DNA from: an uncultured Eubacterium sp.
Lineage (GTDB): Bacteria > Bacillota > Clostridia > Peptostreptococcales > Anaerovoracaceae
Length of the DNA: 62,601 nucleotides
Reading direction: 5' to 3'
Assembly (NCBI GenBank): GCA_937900695.1
Contig: CALCFD010000038.1
Coordinates: 1 to 62,601, forward strand
Each line of letters starts with the position of its first letter. Position 1 is the first letter of the stretch. A model generated the notes under the pieces. That model saw only the letters and a list, made by a program, of their open reading frames with translations. It did no database searches and was not told the DNA's origin. This document shows, piece after piece, positions 12,801 to 19,794 of the stretch. Made by a program: the position numbers and the translations under genes.

Positions 12801-13474
12801 TTAATGATATCCTGGTCTGATTCTAATCTTAAATCTTCGTGATTGCCAAATCTTTCTTGTTCATTACCTATGAAAGTATCCATAGCTCTTAAAAGAACTG
12901 TGATTGGCTGCTTTCTTGTTCTATCAACTCTAACTGATAAAATTTCATTTGCATCAGTTTCATATTCAAGCCATGCCCCTCTATTAGGGATTACAGTAGT
13001 TGAAAATAATCCTCTACCTGACTTGTCAATTTCTTTATCATAATATGGTCCTGGTGAACGAACCAACTGTGTAACTATAACTCTTTCTGCTCCGTTATAT
13101 ACAAATGTTCCCTGTTTAGTCATAAGAGGGAAGTCTCCCATAAATACTTCCTGTTCTTTTACTTCACCTGTTTCATTTGTAATCAGTCTAACTTTTACCT
13201 TAAGAGGAGCTGCATATGTTGCATCTCTTTCTTTACATGTTTCCTGATCGTATTTTGGAGGTTCACTTAAAGAATAGTCTACAAATTCTAATACTAGATT
13301 ACCTGCGTAATCCTGAATAGGAGAAATATCTTCAAATACTTCTCTTAAGCCTTCTTTTATAAACCATTCGTAAGATTTTGTTTGAATCTGAATTAGATTA
13401 GGCATCTCAGCAACTTCACTGATTTTAGAAAAAGTCTGTCTTTCTTTTCTACCTAATTTAATTGGCTTTGGCAT
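9803..13474 (-). CDS. rpoB: DNA-directed RNA polymerase subunit beta
   Basis: The beta subunit forms half of the active-site cleft. The rifampicin pocket reads SSQLSQFMDQNNPLAELTHK followed by RRLSALGPGGL. It has wild-type residues at the positions usually mutated in resistance. The C-terminal GQRFGEMEVWALEAYGAA segment is intact. The start is the ATG of MPKPIKLGRKERQ, eight bases after AAGGAG; earlier in-frame GTG and ATG codons overlap that binding site. The protein has 1223 residues. It is transcribed with rpoC from a promoter between rplL and rpoB. Confidence 0.97.
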   Translation of the reverse strand: MPKPIKLGRKERQTFSKISEVAEMPNLIQIQTKSYEWFIKEGLREVFEDISPIQDYAGNLVLEFVDYSLSEPPKYDQETCKERDATYAAPLKVKVRLITNETGEVKEQEVFMGDFPLMTKQGTFVYNGAERVIVTQLVRSPGPYYDKEIDKSGRGLFSTTVIPNRGAWLEYETDANEILSVRVDRTRKQPITVLLRAMDTFIGNEQERFGNHEDLRLESDQDIIKVFGPDERLLKTLERDTTETYADGLKEIYKKLRPGEPPTEESAQSLINSLFFDPKRYDISKVGRYKYNKKLGISNRLEDVVIAEDIVDPNTGEIIAEKGEKISLEMAKVIENAGVKSVLGYCDEEYEKTTKIIGNHFVDLAQYVSFDVSDLKIADKVYYPVLMHILEENQEEEDIKAALIARKNDLSPKHIIIDDIIASVSYLLNLPYGIGTTDDIDHLGNRRLRTVGELLQNQFRIGLARMERVVKERMTIQDIEVTTPQALINIRPVTAAIKEFFGSSQLSQFMDQNNPLAELTHKRRLSALGPGGLSRERAGFEVRDVHYSHYGRMCPIETPEGPNIGLIGSLTTYGIINEYGFIETPYRVVKDGVVTDEIRYLSADDEERMIVAQANEPLDSEGGFINKKVASRGLAGEIDLVNRENIDYMDVSPKQVVSVATAMIPFLENDDANRALMGANMQRQAVPLLVAEAPIVGTGMEHRAAKDSGVVVLAEHDGVVEYVDADKIVIRRDDNGETDSYKLLKFKRSNQGTCIHQRPIVFKGEHVVAEEVIADGPSTENGEVALGKNLLIGFMTWEGYNYEDAIILNERLIMDDVLTSLHIEEYEAEARDTKLGPEDITRDIPGVGEDALRNLDENGIIRVGAEVSSSDILVGKTTPKGETELTAEEKLLRAIFGEKAKEVRDTSVKMPHGEAGIVVDVKEFSREENDELPPGVNKVVRCYVATKRKISVGDKMAGRHGNKGVISRILPEEDMPFMENGQPLQVMLNPLGVPSRMNVGQVLEVHLGLAAKSKGWYIATPVFDGAKESDITELLKECGYSESGKLHLRDGRTGEYFDNPVTVGYMYMLKLHHLVDDKIHARSIGPYSLVTQQPLGGKAQFGGQRFGEMEVWALEAYGAAYTLQEILTVKSDDIVGRVETYEAIVKGENIPEPGIPESFKVLIKEMQALGLDIKVLTADSEEIEIKDSSYADVKTGAEDLMEIEEVVGEEDTINYVDADGIEE

Positions 13475-13501
13475 AATCATCACTCCTTATAAACTATAAA
13501 C

Positions 13502-13552
13502 ATCATACTATGTGCAGTCTAGTATGATATCATAATACTTTCAATTAGTCAA
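13502..13552 (-). promoter_or_regulatory. rpoBC promoter with an overlapping inverted repeat
   Basis: On the minus strand a TTGACT -35 (13547-13552) and a TATCAT -10 (13524-13529) are 17 bases apart. A perfect 9-bp inverted repeat, ATCATACTA / TAGTATGAT with a 9-base centre (13502-13528), overlaps the -10 and the expected start site. It could be an operator or a 5' RNA hairpin. Confidence 0.65.
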
Positions 13553-13573
13553 TACTCATAACGAAACTTTTGT

Positions 13574-13604
13574 AAAAAAAAACTGTCCTGCATTTGCAGG
13601 ACAG
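13574..13604 (-). terminator. Terminator or attenuator between rplL and rpoB
   Basis: A perfect 9-bp stem, CTGTCCTGC/GCAGGACAG (13583-13604), has a 4-base loop and is followed by nine Ts on the minus strand. It separates the ribosomal-protein transcript from rpoBC and probably sets their ratio. Confidence 0.9.
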
Positions 13605-13629
13605 CTCGATTACTAAACTAAAGATAAAA

Positions 13630-13992
13630 CTATTTAAGTTCGATTACTGCTCCAACTTCTTCTAGCTGAGTCTTCATAGCTTCAGCTTCAGCCTTATCTA
13701 CAGCTTCCTTAAGTGTTGAAGGAGCTCCATCTACGATTTCCTTAGCTTCCTTTAGACCTAGGCCAGTGATTTCTCTTACAGCTTTGATAACCTTGATCTT
13801 TTCGCTTCCAACTTCCTTAAGAACTACGTCGAATTCAGTCTGTTCTGCACCACCTGCAGCTTCTCCGCCAGCTACTACAGCTACTGGAGCTGCTGCTGAT
13901 ACTCCAAATTCTTCTTCACATGCTTCTACTAGTTCGTTTAGTTCTAGAACTGTCATATTTTTTATTGCTTCAATGATCTGATCTTTATTCAT
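13630..13992 (-). CDS. rplL: 50S ribosomal protein L7/L12
   Basis: L7/L12 dimers form the flexible ribosomal stalk that recruits translational GTPases. The 120 residues show the N-terminal dimerisation helix (ELNELVEACEEEFGVSAA), an Ala/Gly-rich hinge, and the C-terminal KIKVIKAVREITGLGLKEAK factor-binding domain. It follows rplJ by about 70 bases and precedes a strong terminator. Confidence 0.97.
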   Translation of the reverse strand: MNKDQIIEAIKNMTVLELNELVEACEEEFGVSAAAPVAVVAGGEAAGGAEQTEFDVVLKEVGSEKIKVIKAVREITGLGLKEAKEIVDGAPSTLKEAVDKAEAEAMKTQLEEVGAVIELK

Positions 13993-14060
13993 TTTATTTT
14001 CTCCTTTTCAAATTTAATAATTATAAATACATATTATTAGTATATAACTGTGTTTTGTGC

Positions 14061-14567
14061 TTACGCTTCTTCAGCCTTAGCATCTCTAATAGCAGCAAAT
14101 GTTCTAACTGCCTTAGATACTGGTGACTGAATGCTACCCATAAACTTAGCAATAAGTTCTTCTCTGCCTGGAATATTAGCAAGAGCTTTTACTCCTTCTG
14201 CATCGTAAAATTCACCTTCCACTACTGCTGCCTTAAATGACATTTTGTCAAATTCTTTAATTGATTTATTTAGTACTCTAGCAGGAGCAGTTACATCATC
14301 ATATGATAATGCAAATGCACTTGGTCCTTCTAGTACTTCGCCTAGCTTTTCAAACTCTGTTCCTTCAATAGCTCTCTTCATTAGAGTGTTCTTGTAAACT
14401 GTATAGTCTACATCTGCTTCACGAAGGCTCTTTCTCATAGCATCGGCCTGTTCTACAGTAATTCCCATGTAATCAATAACTACTGCTGATTTAGCTCTTG
14501 ATAGTTTTTCTTTGATTTCATCGATAATTACCTGTTTAGCCTGCTGTGCTCTCTTGATTTCGCTCAT
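14061..14567 (-). CDS. rplJ: 50S ribosomal protein L10
   Basis: L10 is the base on which L7/L12 dimers assemble. The 168 residues include the N-terminal AKSAVVIDYMGITVEQADAM region and YTVYKNTLMKRA, and end in a short Ala-rich helix for L12 binding. The upstream 177 bases form the L10-leader region through which this operon is usually autoregulated. Confidence 0.96.
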   Translation of the reverse strand: MSEIKRAQQAKQVIIDEIKEKLSRAKSAVVIDYMGITVEQADAMRKSLREADVDYTVYKNTLMKRAIEGTEFEKLGEVLEGPSAFALSYDDVTAPARVLNKSIKEFDKMSFKAAVVEGEFYDAEGVKALANIPGREELIAKFMGSIQSPVSKAVRTFAAIRDAKAEEA

Positions 14568-14744
14568 CTTAATCTTTTCTCCTTTCTGACTGACAAGTCA
14601 GTCTTTTTTATGGTACTCCATAAAAAAATCTCGCAATTTTACAAACCGCGAGATCAATATTTTTTTATATTGTACCTCGGCGGGAAATTAAGCTTGCGCA
14701 CCCGCTGTCTACGGTTAATTTTCGTAATTTAGTTGTCTAACGCA
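14568..14744 (-). promoter_or_regulatory. Ribosomal protein L10 leader region
   Basis: The spacer between rplA and rplJ holds several pairable segments. CTCGCGGTTTG...CGAG pairs at 14631-14653 (minus-strand sense), and GC-rich patches lie near 14677-14712 in otherwise AT-rich DNA. Its position matches the known L10(L12)4-binding leader upstream of rplJ in bacteria. I have not folded it, so the exact limits are approximate. Confidence 0.7.
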
Positions 14745-15440
14745 TTAGCCAAGCTTAGCTGGGTTAACCTTTACTCCAGGTCCCATAGTTGAAGCAACAC
14801 TTACAGATCTTAGGTACTGACCTTTAGCTGCTGCTGGCTTAGCCTTGATGATAGCATCTAGTAATGCATTAAAGTTGTCGTTTAACTTTTCAGTTCCAAA
14901 TGAAACCTTACCGATAGCAACATGAATAATGTTTGCCTTATCAAGTCTGTATTCAACTTTACCTGCTTTGATTTCAGCTAAAGCCTTTTCTAGGTCCATT
15001 GTTACTGTACCTGACTTAGGGTTAGGCATTAGACCCTTAGGTCCTAAGATCTTACCAAGTCTACCTACAACACCCATCATATCTGGAGTTGCTACAATAA
15101 CATCAAAGTCAAACCAGTTTTCGCTCTGGATTTTCTGAGCAAGCTCTTCAGCTCCTACATAGTCAGCTCCTGCTGCTTCTGCTTCTGCAGCCTTAGGGCC
15201 TTTAGCAAATACAAGAACTTTCTTTGTTTTACCTGTTCCGTGTGGTAGTACGATAGCACCTCTAACCTGCTGATCAGCATGTCTTCCGTCTACACCTAGT
15301 TTGATATGAACTTCTACAGATTCATCAAACTTTGCTTTTGAGTTATCTACTACTAGTGCTAACGCTTTGTCAGCATCATACAAATTTGCTTTTTCAATAT
15401 TTGCAGCTGCTGCCTTGTAATTTTTACCTCTTTTAGGCAT
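14745..15440 (-). CDS. rplA: 50S ribosomal protein L1
   Basis: L1 forms the mobile stalk next to the ribosomal E site and often represses its own operon. The 231 residues include HIKLGVDGRHADQQVRGAIV, LPHGTGKTKKVLVFA and the GKILGPKGLMPNPKSGTV segment that is diagnostic of the family. It lies 48 bases downstream of rplK. Confidence 0.97.
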   Translation of the reverse strand: MPKRGKNYKAAAANIEKANLYDADKALALVVDNSKAKFDESVEVHIKLGVDGRHADQQVRGAIVLPHGTGKTKKVLVFAKGPKAAEAEAAGADYVGAEELAQKIQSENWFDFDVIVATPDMMGVVGRLGKILGPKGLMPNPKSGTVTMDLEKALAEIKAGKVEYRLDKANIIHVAIGKVSFGTEKLNDNFNALLDAIIKAKPAAAKGQYLRSVSVASTMGPGVKVNPAKLG

Positions 15441-15488
15441 GTTTTTTTACCTCCTTAGTGGTCTTAACGATTAAATATCTCCCACCGA

Positions 15489-15914
15489 TTAATCTTCAAC
15501 AACGATTCCCATACTTCTTGCAGTACCACAGATCATATCTGTTGCAGCTTCAATGCTACCTGCATTTAAGTCTGGCATTTTTGTTTCTGCAATTTCCTGA
15601 GCCTGAGCTCTAGTAATTGTAGCAACCTTAGTCTTATTTGGTTCACCTGAACCTGACTTTAGGTTTGCAGCTTTCTTTAGTAATACTGCTGCCGGTGGAG
15701 TTTTACATACAAATGTAAATGATCTATCAGCATATACAGTAATTACTACAGGAATAATCATTCCCTGCTGTTCCTGAGTTCTAGCATTGAACTGTTTACA
15801 GAAGTCCATAATGTTAACACCCTTCTGACCTAATGCTGGACCAACTGGTGGTGCTGGAGTTGCGCCGCCTGCAGGAATCTGCAATTTAATGTAGCCTTCA
15901 ACTTTCTTTGCCAT
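15489..15914 (-). CDS. rplK: 50S ribosomal protein L11
   Basis: L11 binds the GTPase-associated region of 23S rRNA and is needed for the stringent response. The 141 residues show KLQIPAGGATPAPPVGPALG (N-terminal proline-rich switch) and the C-terminal TKVATITRAQAQEIAETKM rRNA-binding domain. It begins 14 bases after nusG. Confidence 0.97.
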   Translation of the reverse strand: MAKKVEGYIKLQIPAGGATPAPPVGPALGQKGVNIMDFCKQFNARTQEQQGMIIPVVITVYADRSFTFVCKTPPAAVLLKKAANLKSGSGEPNKTKVATITRAQAQEIAETKMPDLNAGSIEAATDMICGTARSMGIVVED

Positions 15915-15928
15915 GAGTCTTCTCCTTT

Positions 15929-16504
15929 CTACTTAATTTTATCAATTTGCGCAAATTCTAATTCCACGGGAGTCTCACGACCAAACATGGAAATTTTTGC
16001 TTTGATTGTTTCCTTTTCTTCATTAACCTCTTCAACTTCACCCATAAATCCTTCAAAAGGTCCATTGATAACCTTGATGCTATCTCCAGCACTAAGATCT
16101 AAGTTAACCTGAATTTTTTCTATTCCCATACGTCTAACTTCTTCAGTTGACAATGGAATAGGATCTGAACCATGTCCAACAAATCCAGTAACACCTTGAG
16201 TATTTCTTACTAGGTACCATGATTCGTTAGTTATAATCATCTTGATGATTACATAGCCAGGGAACATCTTTCTTGTTTTCACAACCATGCGACCATCTTT
16301 AGGTTCAGCCTTGTCTTCAGTTGGTACTACAACTGCCTGAATAAGGTCTTGCATACCTCTATTTTCAACAAGTTTTTCAATATTAATCTTTACTTTGTTT
16401 TCGTGGCCTGAATATGTATGTACTACATACCATTTTGGTGTACCATCACCACGTAAACCTTCCCCCTCAATAGGAGTTACATTTTTTCTTTCATTGTCTG
16501 ACAT
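15929..16504 (-). CDS. nusG: Transcription termination/antitermination factor NusG
   Basis: NusG binds elongating RNA polymerase. After a short charged N-terminal extension, KWYVVHTYSGHENKVK begins the NGN domain. KMFPGYVIIKM is near the middle, and a C-terminal KOW domain carries GDSIKVINGPFEGFMGEV. At 191 residues the length is normal with a slightly long N-terminus. AGAGGA precedes the ATG. It is 12 bases after secE. Confidence 0.96.
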   Translation of the reverse strand: MSDNERKNVTPIEGEGLRGDGTPKWYVVHTYSGHENKVKINIEKLVENRGMQDLIQAVVVPTEDKAEPKDGRMVVKTRKMFPGYVIIKMIITNESWYLVRNTQGVTGFVGHGSDPIPLSTEEVRRMGIEKIQVNLDLSAGDSIKVINGPFEGFMGEVEEVNEEKETIKAKISMFGRETPVELEFAQIDKIK

Positions 16505-16516
16505 ATTAAATCCTCT

Positions 16517-16771
16517 TTACATGTTTATGCCCAACAGTCCCTTTAGAGCCGCAAGGAATCCAGTATCGATTAGCCAGAATGCTGCAGCGAAGAAAATACA
16601 TGTAACAAGCACAGTTGCTGTATAAGCACCCAATTCGCTCTTTGTAGGCCATACAACTTTTTTCATTTCTAGTTTTACGCCCTTTATGTATTCTCTAAAG
16701 CTAGTTTTTTCTTTTTTACGACCATTGGCCATCTGCTGTGCTTTTTTACGCACATCTGTCTGTTTTGCCAT
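16517..16771 (-). CDS. secE: Preprotein translocase subunit SecE
   Basis: SecE is the small clamp subunit of the SecYEG channel. The 84-residue protein has the usual single-spanning Gram-positive form. A basic cytoplasmic N-terminus is followed by the amphipathic FREYIKGVKLEMKKVVWPTK helix and one C-terminal membrane segment (about residues 48-72). It lies between rpmG and nusG, as in most Firmicutes. Confidence 0.95.
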   Translation of the reverse strand: MAKQTDVRKKAQQMANGRKKEKTSFREYIKGVKLEMKKVVWPTKSELGAYTATVLVTCIFFAAAFWLIDTGFLAALKGLLGINM

Positions 16772-16797
16772 ATTAAGTCACCTACTTCTAGTTCTAA

Positions 16798-16947
16798 TTA
16801 TTTTGTTTCCTTATGAAGAGTGTGAGTCTTACAGAATGGGCAGTACTTCTTTAATTCTACTCTATCTGGGTTGTTCTTCTTGTTCTTCATAGTATTGTAG
16901 TTTCTCTGCTTGCACTCTGTGCATGCTAGTGTTACTTTAACTCTCAT
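16798..16947 (-). CDS. rpmG: 50S ribosomal protein L33
   Basis: The 49-codon frame begins MRVKVTLACTECKQRNY and ends CPFCKTHTLHKETK. It contains the paired CxxC motifs of the zinc-binding L33 form. GGAGGATAACG lies just upstream of the ATG. It is the first gene of the rpmG-secE-nusG transcript and follows a near-consensus promoter. Confidence 0.96.
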   Translation of the reverse strand: MRVKVTLACTECKQRNYNTMKNKKNNPDRVELKKYCPFCKTHTLHKETK

Positions 16948-17024
16948 TATCGTTATCCTCCATCAACTTAAAACTAGAGCTTTTTATCAAAGCTCTGTGT
17001 AATTTCTCATAATGTCGCTTATTA

Positions 17025-17053
17025 AGTATACCTATTGAATCGTAAATTGTCAA
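17025..17053 (-). promoter_or_regulatory. Promoter of rpmG-secE-nusG
   Basis: A perfect TTGACA -35 (17048-17053) and a TATACT -10 (17025-17030) are separated by 17 bases, about 75 bases before rpmG. This is one of the best promoters in the window. It shows that the ribosomal cluster starts afresh here instead of by read-through from tuf. Confidence 0.8.
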
Positions 17054-17202
17054 CACTTTTCAACATTTCTTTTATCAATTAAGTAAATCATTTAGCTTCG
17101 CGACATTATATCACATGTAACAATACAAATGCAATCTATTTTTAAAAAGTTTTATAACTGTTCTCCATTATAGAAAATATTGGCTTTATCTTTCTTCCAG
17201 TT

Positions 17203-17373
17203 TTAAGTATTGTCTTTTAAACCTTGCATATCATCGTACTTATACCCTGTAGTCTTTGGAGTAAGGCTATAATCACTACATACCTTATTATTTTTATTCC
17301 CCATACATTCTTCTCTTTTATATAAAGCACATAATTTACACCTCTTTTCAGGTATATCATTTTCTTTCGGCAC
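17203..17373 (-). CDS. Possible small cysteine-rich protein
   Basis: A 56-codon frame from a GTG contains CKLCALYKREECM and CSDYSLTP, so four cysteines are arranged like a small zinc site (CxxC-x7-C-x9-C). The spacing suggests a real coding sequence, but no convincing ribosome binding site is present. The frame is the same as that of the ORF at 17404-17715, from which it is separated by three in-frame stop codons. It could be a decayed C-terminal part of that gene or a separate small gene. Confidence 0.35.
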   Translation of the reverse strand: MPKENDIPEKRCKLCALYKREECMGNKNNKVCSDYSLTPKTTGYKYDDMQGLKDNT

Positions 17374-17403
17374 ACAAAAGCATATTTATTTACTGGACTA
17401 GCA

Positions 17404-17715
17404 TTAAATTCCTCTTTTTTTCTTTACACAAGACCAACTATGCTTTTGTTTTGGTTTTGATTTTTCTTTCTTGAGACTTTTTCTATCGCCTATATATACA
17501 TCAAAATATTTTTCTATTTCACTTTCATAAAAAAAGACTTCTTTGCTCCCCTTTACTTTTTCTTTTACATTATATCCAAATTTCTTCTTTTTCTTATTGC
17601 AATAGCACTTCACCACTTCTACTTTTCTTGGCAGTCTTTTTCTGTTTCCTTCTTTATCAATATAACTAGTATCTCTAGCTATGAGCACTTGTCCTATTTT
17701 GTAACCGGCTTTCAT
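17404..17715 (-). CDS. Small lysine-rich protein of unknown function
   Basis: This is a 103-residue basic protein (MKAGYKIGQVLIARDTSY...) with many lysines and a few cysteines (CYC near residue 38, and one near the C-terminus). It has no signal peptide or membrane segment. GAGATG precedes the start at modest distance, and a TATAAT-like box lies about 40 bases further up. It sits in the anomalous stretch between rpmG and the upstream tuf, next to the inverted-repeat array, and I recognise no family. Nucleic-acid binding is possible from charge alone. Confidence 0.5.
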   Translation of the reverse strand: MKAGYKIGQVLIARDTSYIDKEGNRKRLPRKVEVVKCYCNKKKKKFGYNVKEKVKGSKEVFFYESEIEKYFDVYIGDRKSLKKEKSKPKQKHSWSCVKKKRGI

Positions 17716-17924
17716 ATTACATCTCGCAATTCAAAATAACCTATTGATATCATTATATCATAAAATTATATGTCATTTAAGAGCTCGTATACAAAAACCG
17801 CTACACCTCTACTAATATTCTATCTCTCAATTACAAGATCTCATCCCTCTACTCTTTCAGCTTTCATACACTCCCTCAACCACACACCTTACATCGCTGT
17901 TGGCCTTTGAAGAAAGCCTTACAT

Positions 17925-18259
17925 CACTAATTTATCAAAATCAAAAAATTTAGTGCGCTGTATCTATTTCAAAGTCACTAAAAATAAAAAAACAACCACT
18001 ATAGTGCGGCACTTTTAGCTTCTAGCCTTTAATCTTTAAATCAACCGCACTATATTTATAGTATCTAACCTACTTAGTTCGATAGCCTACAGGCAAAATC
18101 ACTATATTTCTAAAAAAAATAATATTAGTGCGAGAACATTCTATAATGTACACTAGCTTTTTATATACACAGGACAAACATCTGGCAAAATAAAAAACTT
18201 AGTGCTGCAAAGCATGCTATAGAGGCACTAAAATCTTTTACTTCAGCTAATTTAGTGCC
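17925..18259. repeat. Array of alternating inverted CACTAA/TTAGTG heptamers
   Basis: About a dozen copies of GCACTAA or its reverse complement TTAGTGC (some reduced to CACTA/TAGTG) occur in 335 bases without an ORF. Most alternate in direction, so neighbours form hairpins. Examples are TTTAGTG/CACTAAA (17949-17982), ACTATA/TATAGT (18049-18062), TTAGTGC/GCACTAA (18199-18231) and a 9-bp perfect pair GGCACTAAA/TTTAGTGCC (18224-18259). The loops are unrelated, so this is neither a tandem repeat nor a normal CRISPR. The neighbouring stretch 17716-17924 is non-coding and poor in G on the plus strand. Confidence 0.7.
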
Positions 18260-18324
18260 AGTAGCCCCTTACAACCACAGCAATCACTGCAATTCTTGCA
18301 AACTGTCGTAGCAGCCATAACAAT

Positions 18325-18356
18325 AAAAAAAAGGAGTACTTAAGTACTCCTTCCTT
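18325..18356 (-). terminator. Terminator downstream of the second tuf copy
   Basis: GGAGTACTTAAGTACTCC (18333-18350) is preceded on the plus strand by A8, which becomes the U-tract of the tuf transcript. It is the counterpart of the hairpin at 856-886 with a compensating base-pair change. Confidence 0.88.
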
Positions 18357-18388
18357 TCAAATCCCTTACGGGCATTTTATCGATTTTA

Positions 18389-19582
18389 TTATTCGATGAT
18401 TTCTGTTACTACGCCTGAACCTACTGTTCTTCCACCTTCTCTGATAGCGAATCTTAGTCCTTCTTCGATAGCGATTTCAGTGATTAGGTCGATTTCCATT
18501 GTGATGTTATCTCCAGGCATACACATTTCTGTTCCTTCTGGAAGCTGTAGATCACCTGTTACGTCAGTTGTTCTGAAGTAGAACTGAGGTCTATATCCGT
18601 TGAAGAATGGTGTGTGTCTTCCGCCTTCTTCCTTCTTTAGTACGTATACTTCGCCCTTGAACTTTGTATGTGGGTGGATTGTTCCTACTGCTGCTAGAAC
18701 CTGTCCTCTCTTGATTTCATCTCTCTGTACACCTCTTAGTAGTGCTCCGATGTTGTCACCTGTCTGTGCTTCATCTAATAGCTTTCTGAACATTTCGATT
18801 CCTGTTACAGTAATCTTTCTCTTTTCTTCTGTTAGACCGATTAGTTCAACTTCTTCTCCTACGTGTAGAACACCTCTTTCTACTCTACCTGTAGCTACTG
18901 TACCTCTACCTGTGATTGAGAATACGTCTTCTACTGGCATTAGGAATGGTTTGTCGTTGTCTCTTTCTGGTTCTGGAATGTATGCATCGATTTCTTCGAA
19001 TAGTTCTACAATCTTATCTCCCCATTCGCTTGCTGGATCTTCTAGAGCCTTTAGTGCTGATCCCTTGATGATTGGTGTGTCATCTCCTGGGAAGTCATAT
19101 TCGTTTAGAAGTTCTCTTACTTCCATTTCTACTAGTTCTAGTAGTTCTTCATCATCTACCATATCGCATTTGTTTAAGAATACTACGATGTATGGTACGC
19201 CTACCTGTCTTGATAGTAGGATATGTTCTCTTGTCTGTGGCATTGGACCATCTGTAGCTGCTACTACTAGGATAGCTCCGTCCATCTGTGCAGCACCTGT
19301 GATCATGTTCTTTACATAGTCAGCATGGCCTGGGCAGTCTACGTGTGCGTAGTGTCTGTTTGGTGTTTCATATTCTACGTGTGCTGTAGCGATTGTGATA
19401 CCTCTTTCTTTTTCTTCTGGTGCTTTATCGATCTGGTCGAATGCAACCTTTTCTCCTAGCTGGTATCTTTCCTGTAGTGTTGTAGTAATAGCTGCTGTTA
19501 AAGTAGTCTTACCATGGTCTACGTGACCGATTGTACCGATATTAATATGCGGTTTTGTTCTTTCAAATTTCTGCTTTGCCAT
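18389..19582 (-). CDS. tuf: Elongation factor Tu (copy 2)
   Basis: It encodes the same 397 residues as the copy at 918-2111. The start is the ATG at 19582 behind AAGGAGGAAAATTCAA; a longer frame with MDSIRRKIQ in front includes the binding site and is not real. It follows tRNA-Thr by about 80 bases and is probably cotranscribed with it, an arrangement also seen for tuf genes elsewhere. Near-identity continues past the stop codon to the terminator, which is a sign of gene conversion with copy 1. Confidence 0.97.
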   Translation of the reverse strand: MAKQKFERTKPHINIGTIGHVDHGKTTLTAAITTTLQERYQLGEKVAFDQIDKAPEEKERGITIATAHVEYETPNRHYAHVDCPGHADYVKNMITGAAQMDGAILVVAATDGPMPQTREHILLSRQVGVPYIVVFLNKCDMVDDEELLELVEMEVRELLNEYDFPGDDTPIIKGSALKALEDPASEWGDKIVELFEEIDAYIPEPERDNDKPFLMPVEDVFSITGRGTVATGRVERGVLHVGEEVELIGLTEEKRKITVTGIEMFRKLLDEAQTGDNIGALLRGVQRDEIKRGQVLAAVGTIHPHTKFKGEVYVLKKEEGGRHTPFFNGYRPQFYFRTTDVTGDLQLPEGTEMCMPGDNITMEIDLITEIAIEEGLRFAIREGGRTVGSGVVTEIIE

Positions 19583-19660
19583 TTGAATTTTCCTCCTTAT
19601 AGAATCCAATATAAATTACATAATTATTTCAAGAAAAGCTTACAGCATTTCTTTTGTTGT

Positions 19661-19737
19661 TGGAGCTGTTGAGCAGGATTGAACTGCCGAACCTCTTCCT
19701 TACCAAGGAAGTGCTCTACCGACTGAGCTACAACAGC
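19661..19737 (-). tRNA. tRNA-Thr (anticodon GGT)
   Basis: On the minus strand the cloverleaf is complete. The acceptor is GCTGTTG/CAACAGC with discriminator T and an encoded CCA. The D-arm is GCTC/GAGC, the anticodon stem CTTCC/GGAAG has loop TTGGTAA, and the T-loop is TTCAATC. The anticodon GGT reads ACC and ACU. Confidence 0.95.
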
Positions 19738-19751
19738 ACGCTAACATTGTT

Positions 19752-19780
19752 ATCTTACTATACAAATATTGCAATGTCAA
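19752..19780 (-). promoter_or_regulatory. Promoter of tRNA-Thr and tuf
   Basis: A perfect TTGACA (19775-19780), a 17-base spacer and TAAGAT (19752-19757) lie 15 bases before the tRNA on the minus strand. Confidence 0.75.
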
Positions 19781-19794
19781 CATTGTAGCCATAT

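Noticed and set aside
16948..17202. Possible RNA element upstream of rpmG
   Set aside because: Apart from the promoter at 17025-17053 I see no stable hairpin or conserved pattern.
17925..18259. CRISPR array as an explanation of the heptamer repeats
   Set aside because: The repeats are only 5-9 bases, alternate in direction and have spacers of very unequal length. No cas gene is in the window.
19583..19609. Nine-residue N-terminal extension (MDSIRRKIQ) of the second EF-Tu
   Set aside because: It includes the ribosome binding site, and the first copy has no counterpart, so the conserved ATG at 19582 is the start.
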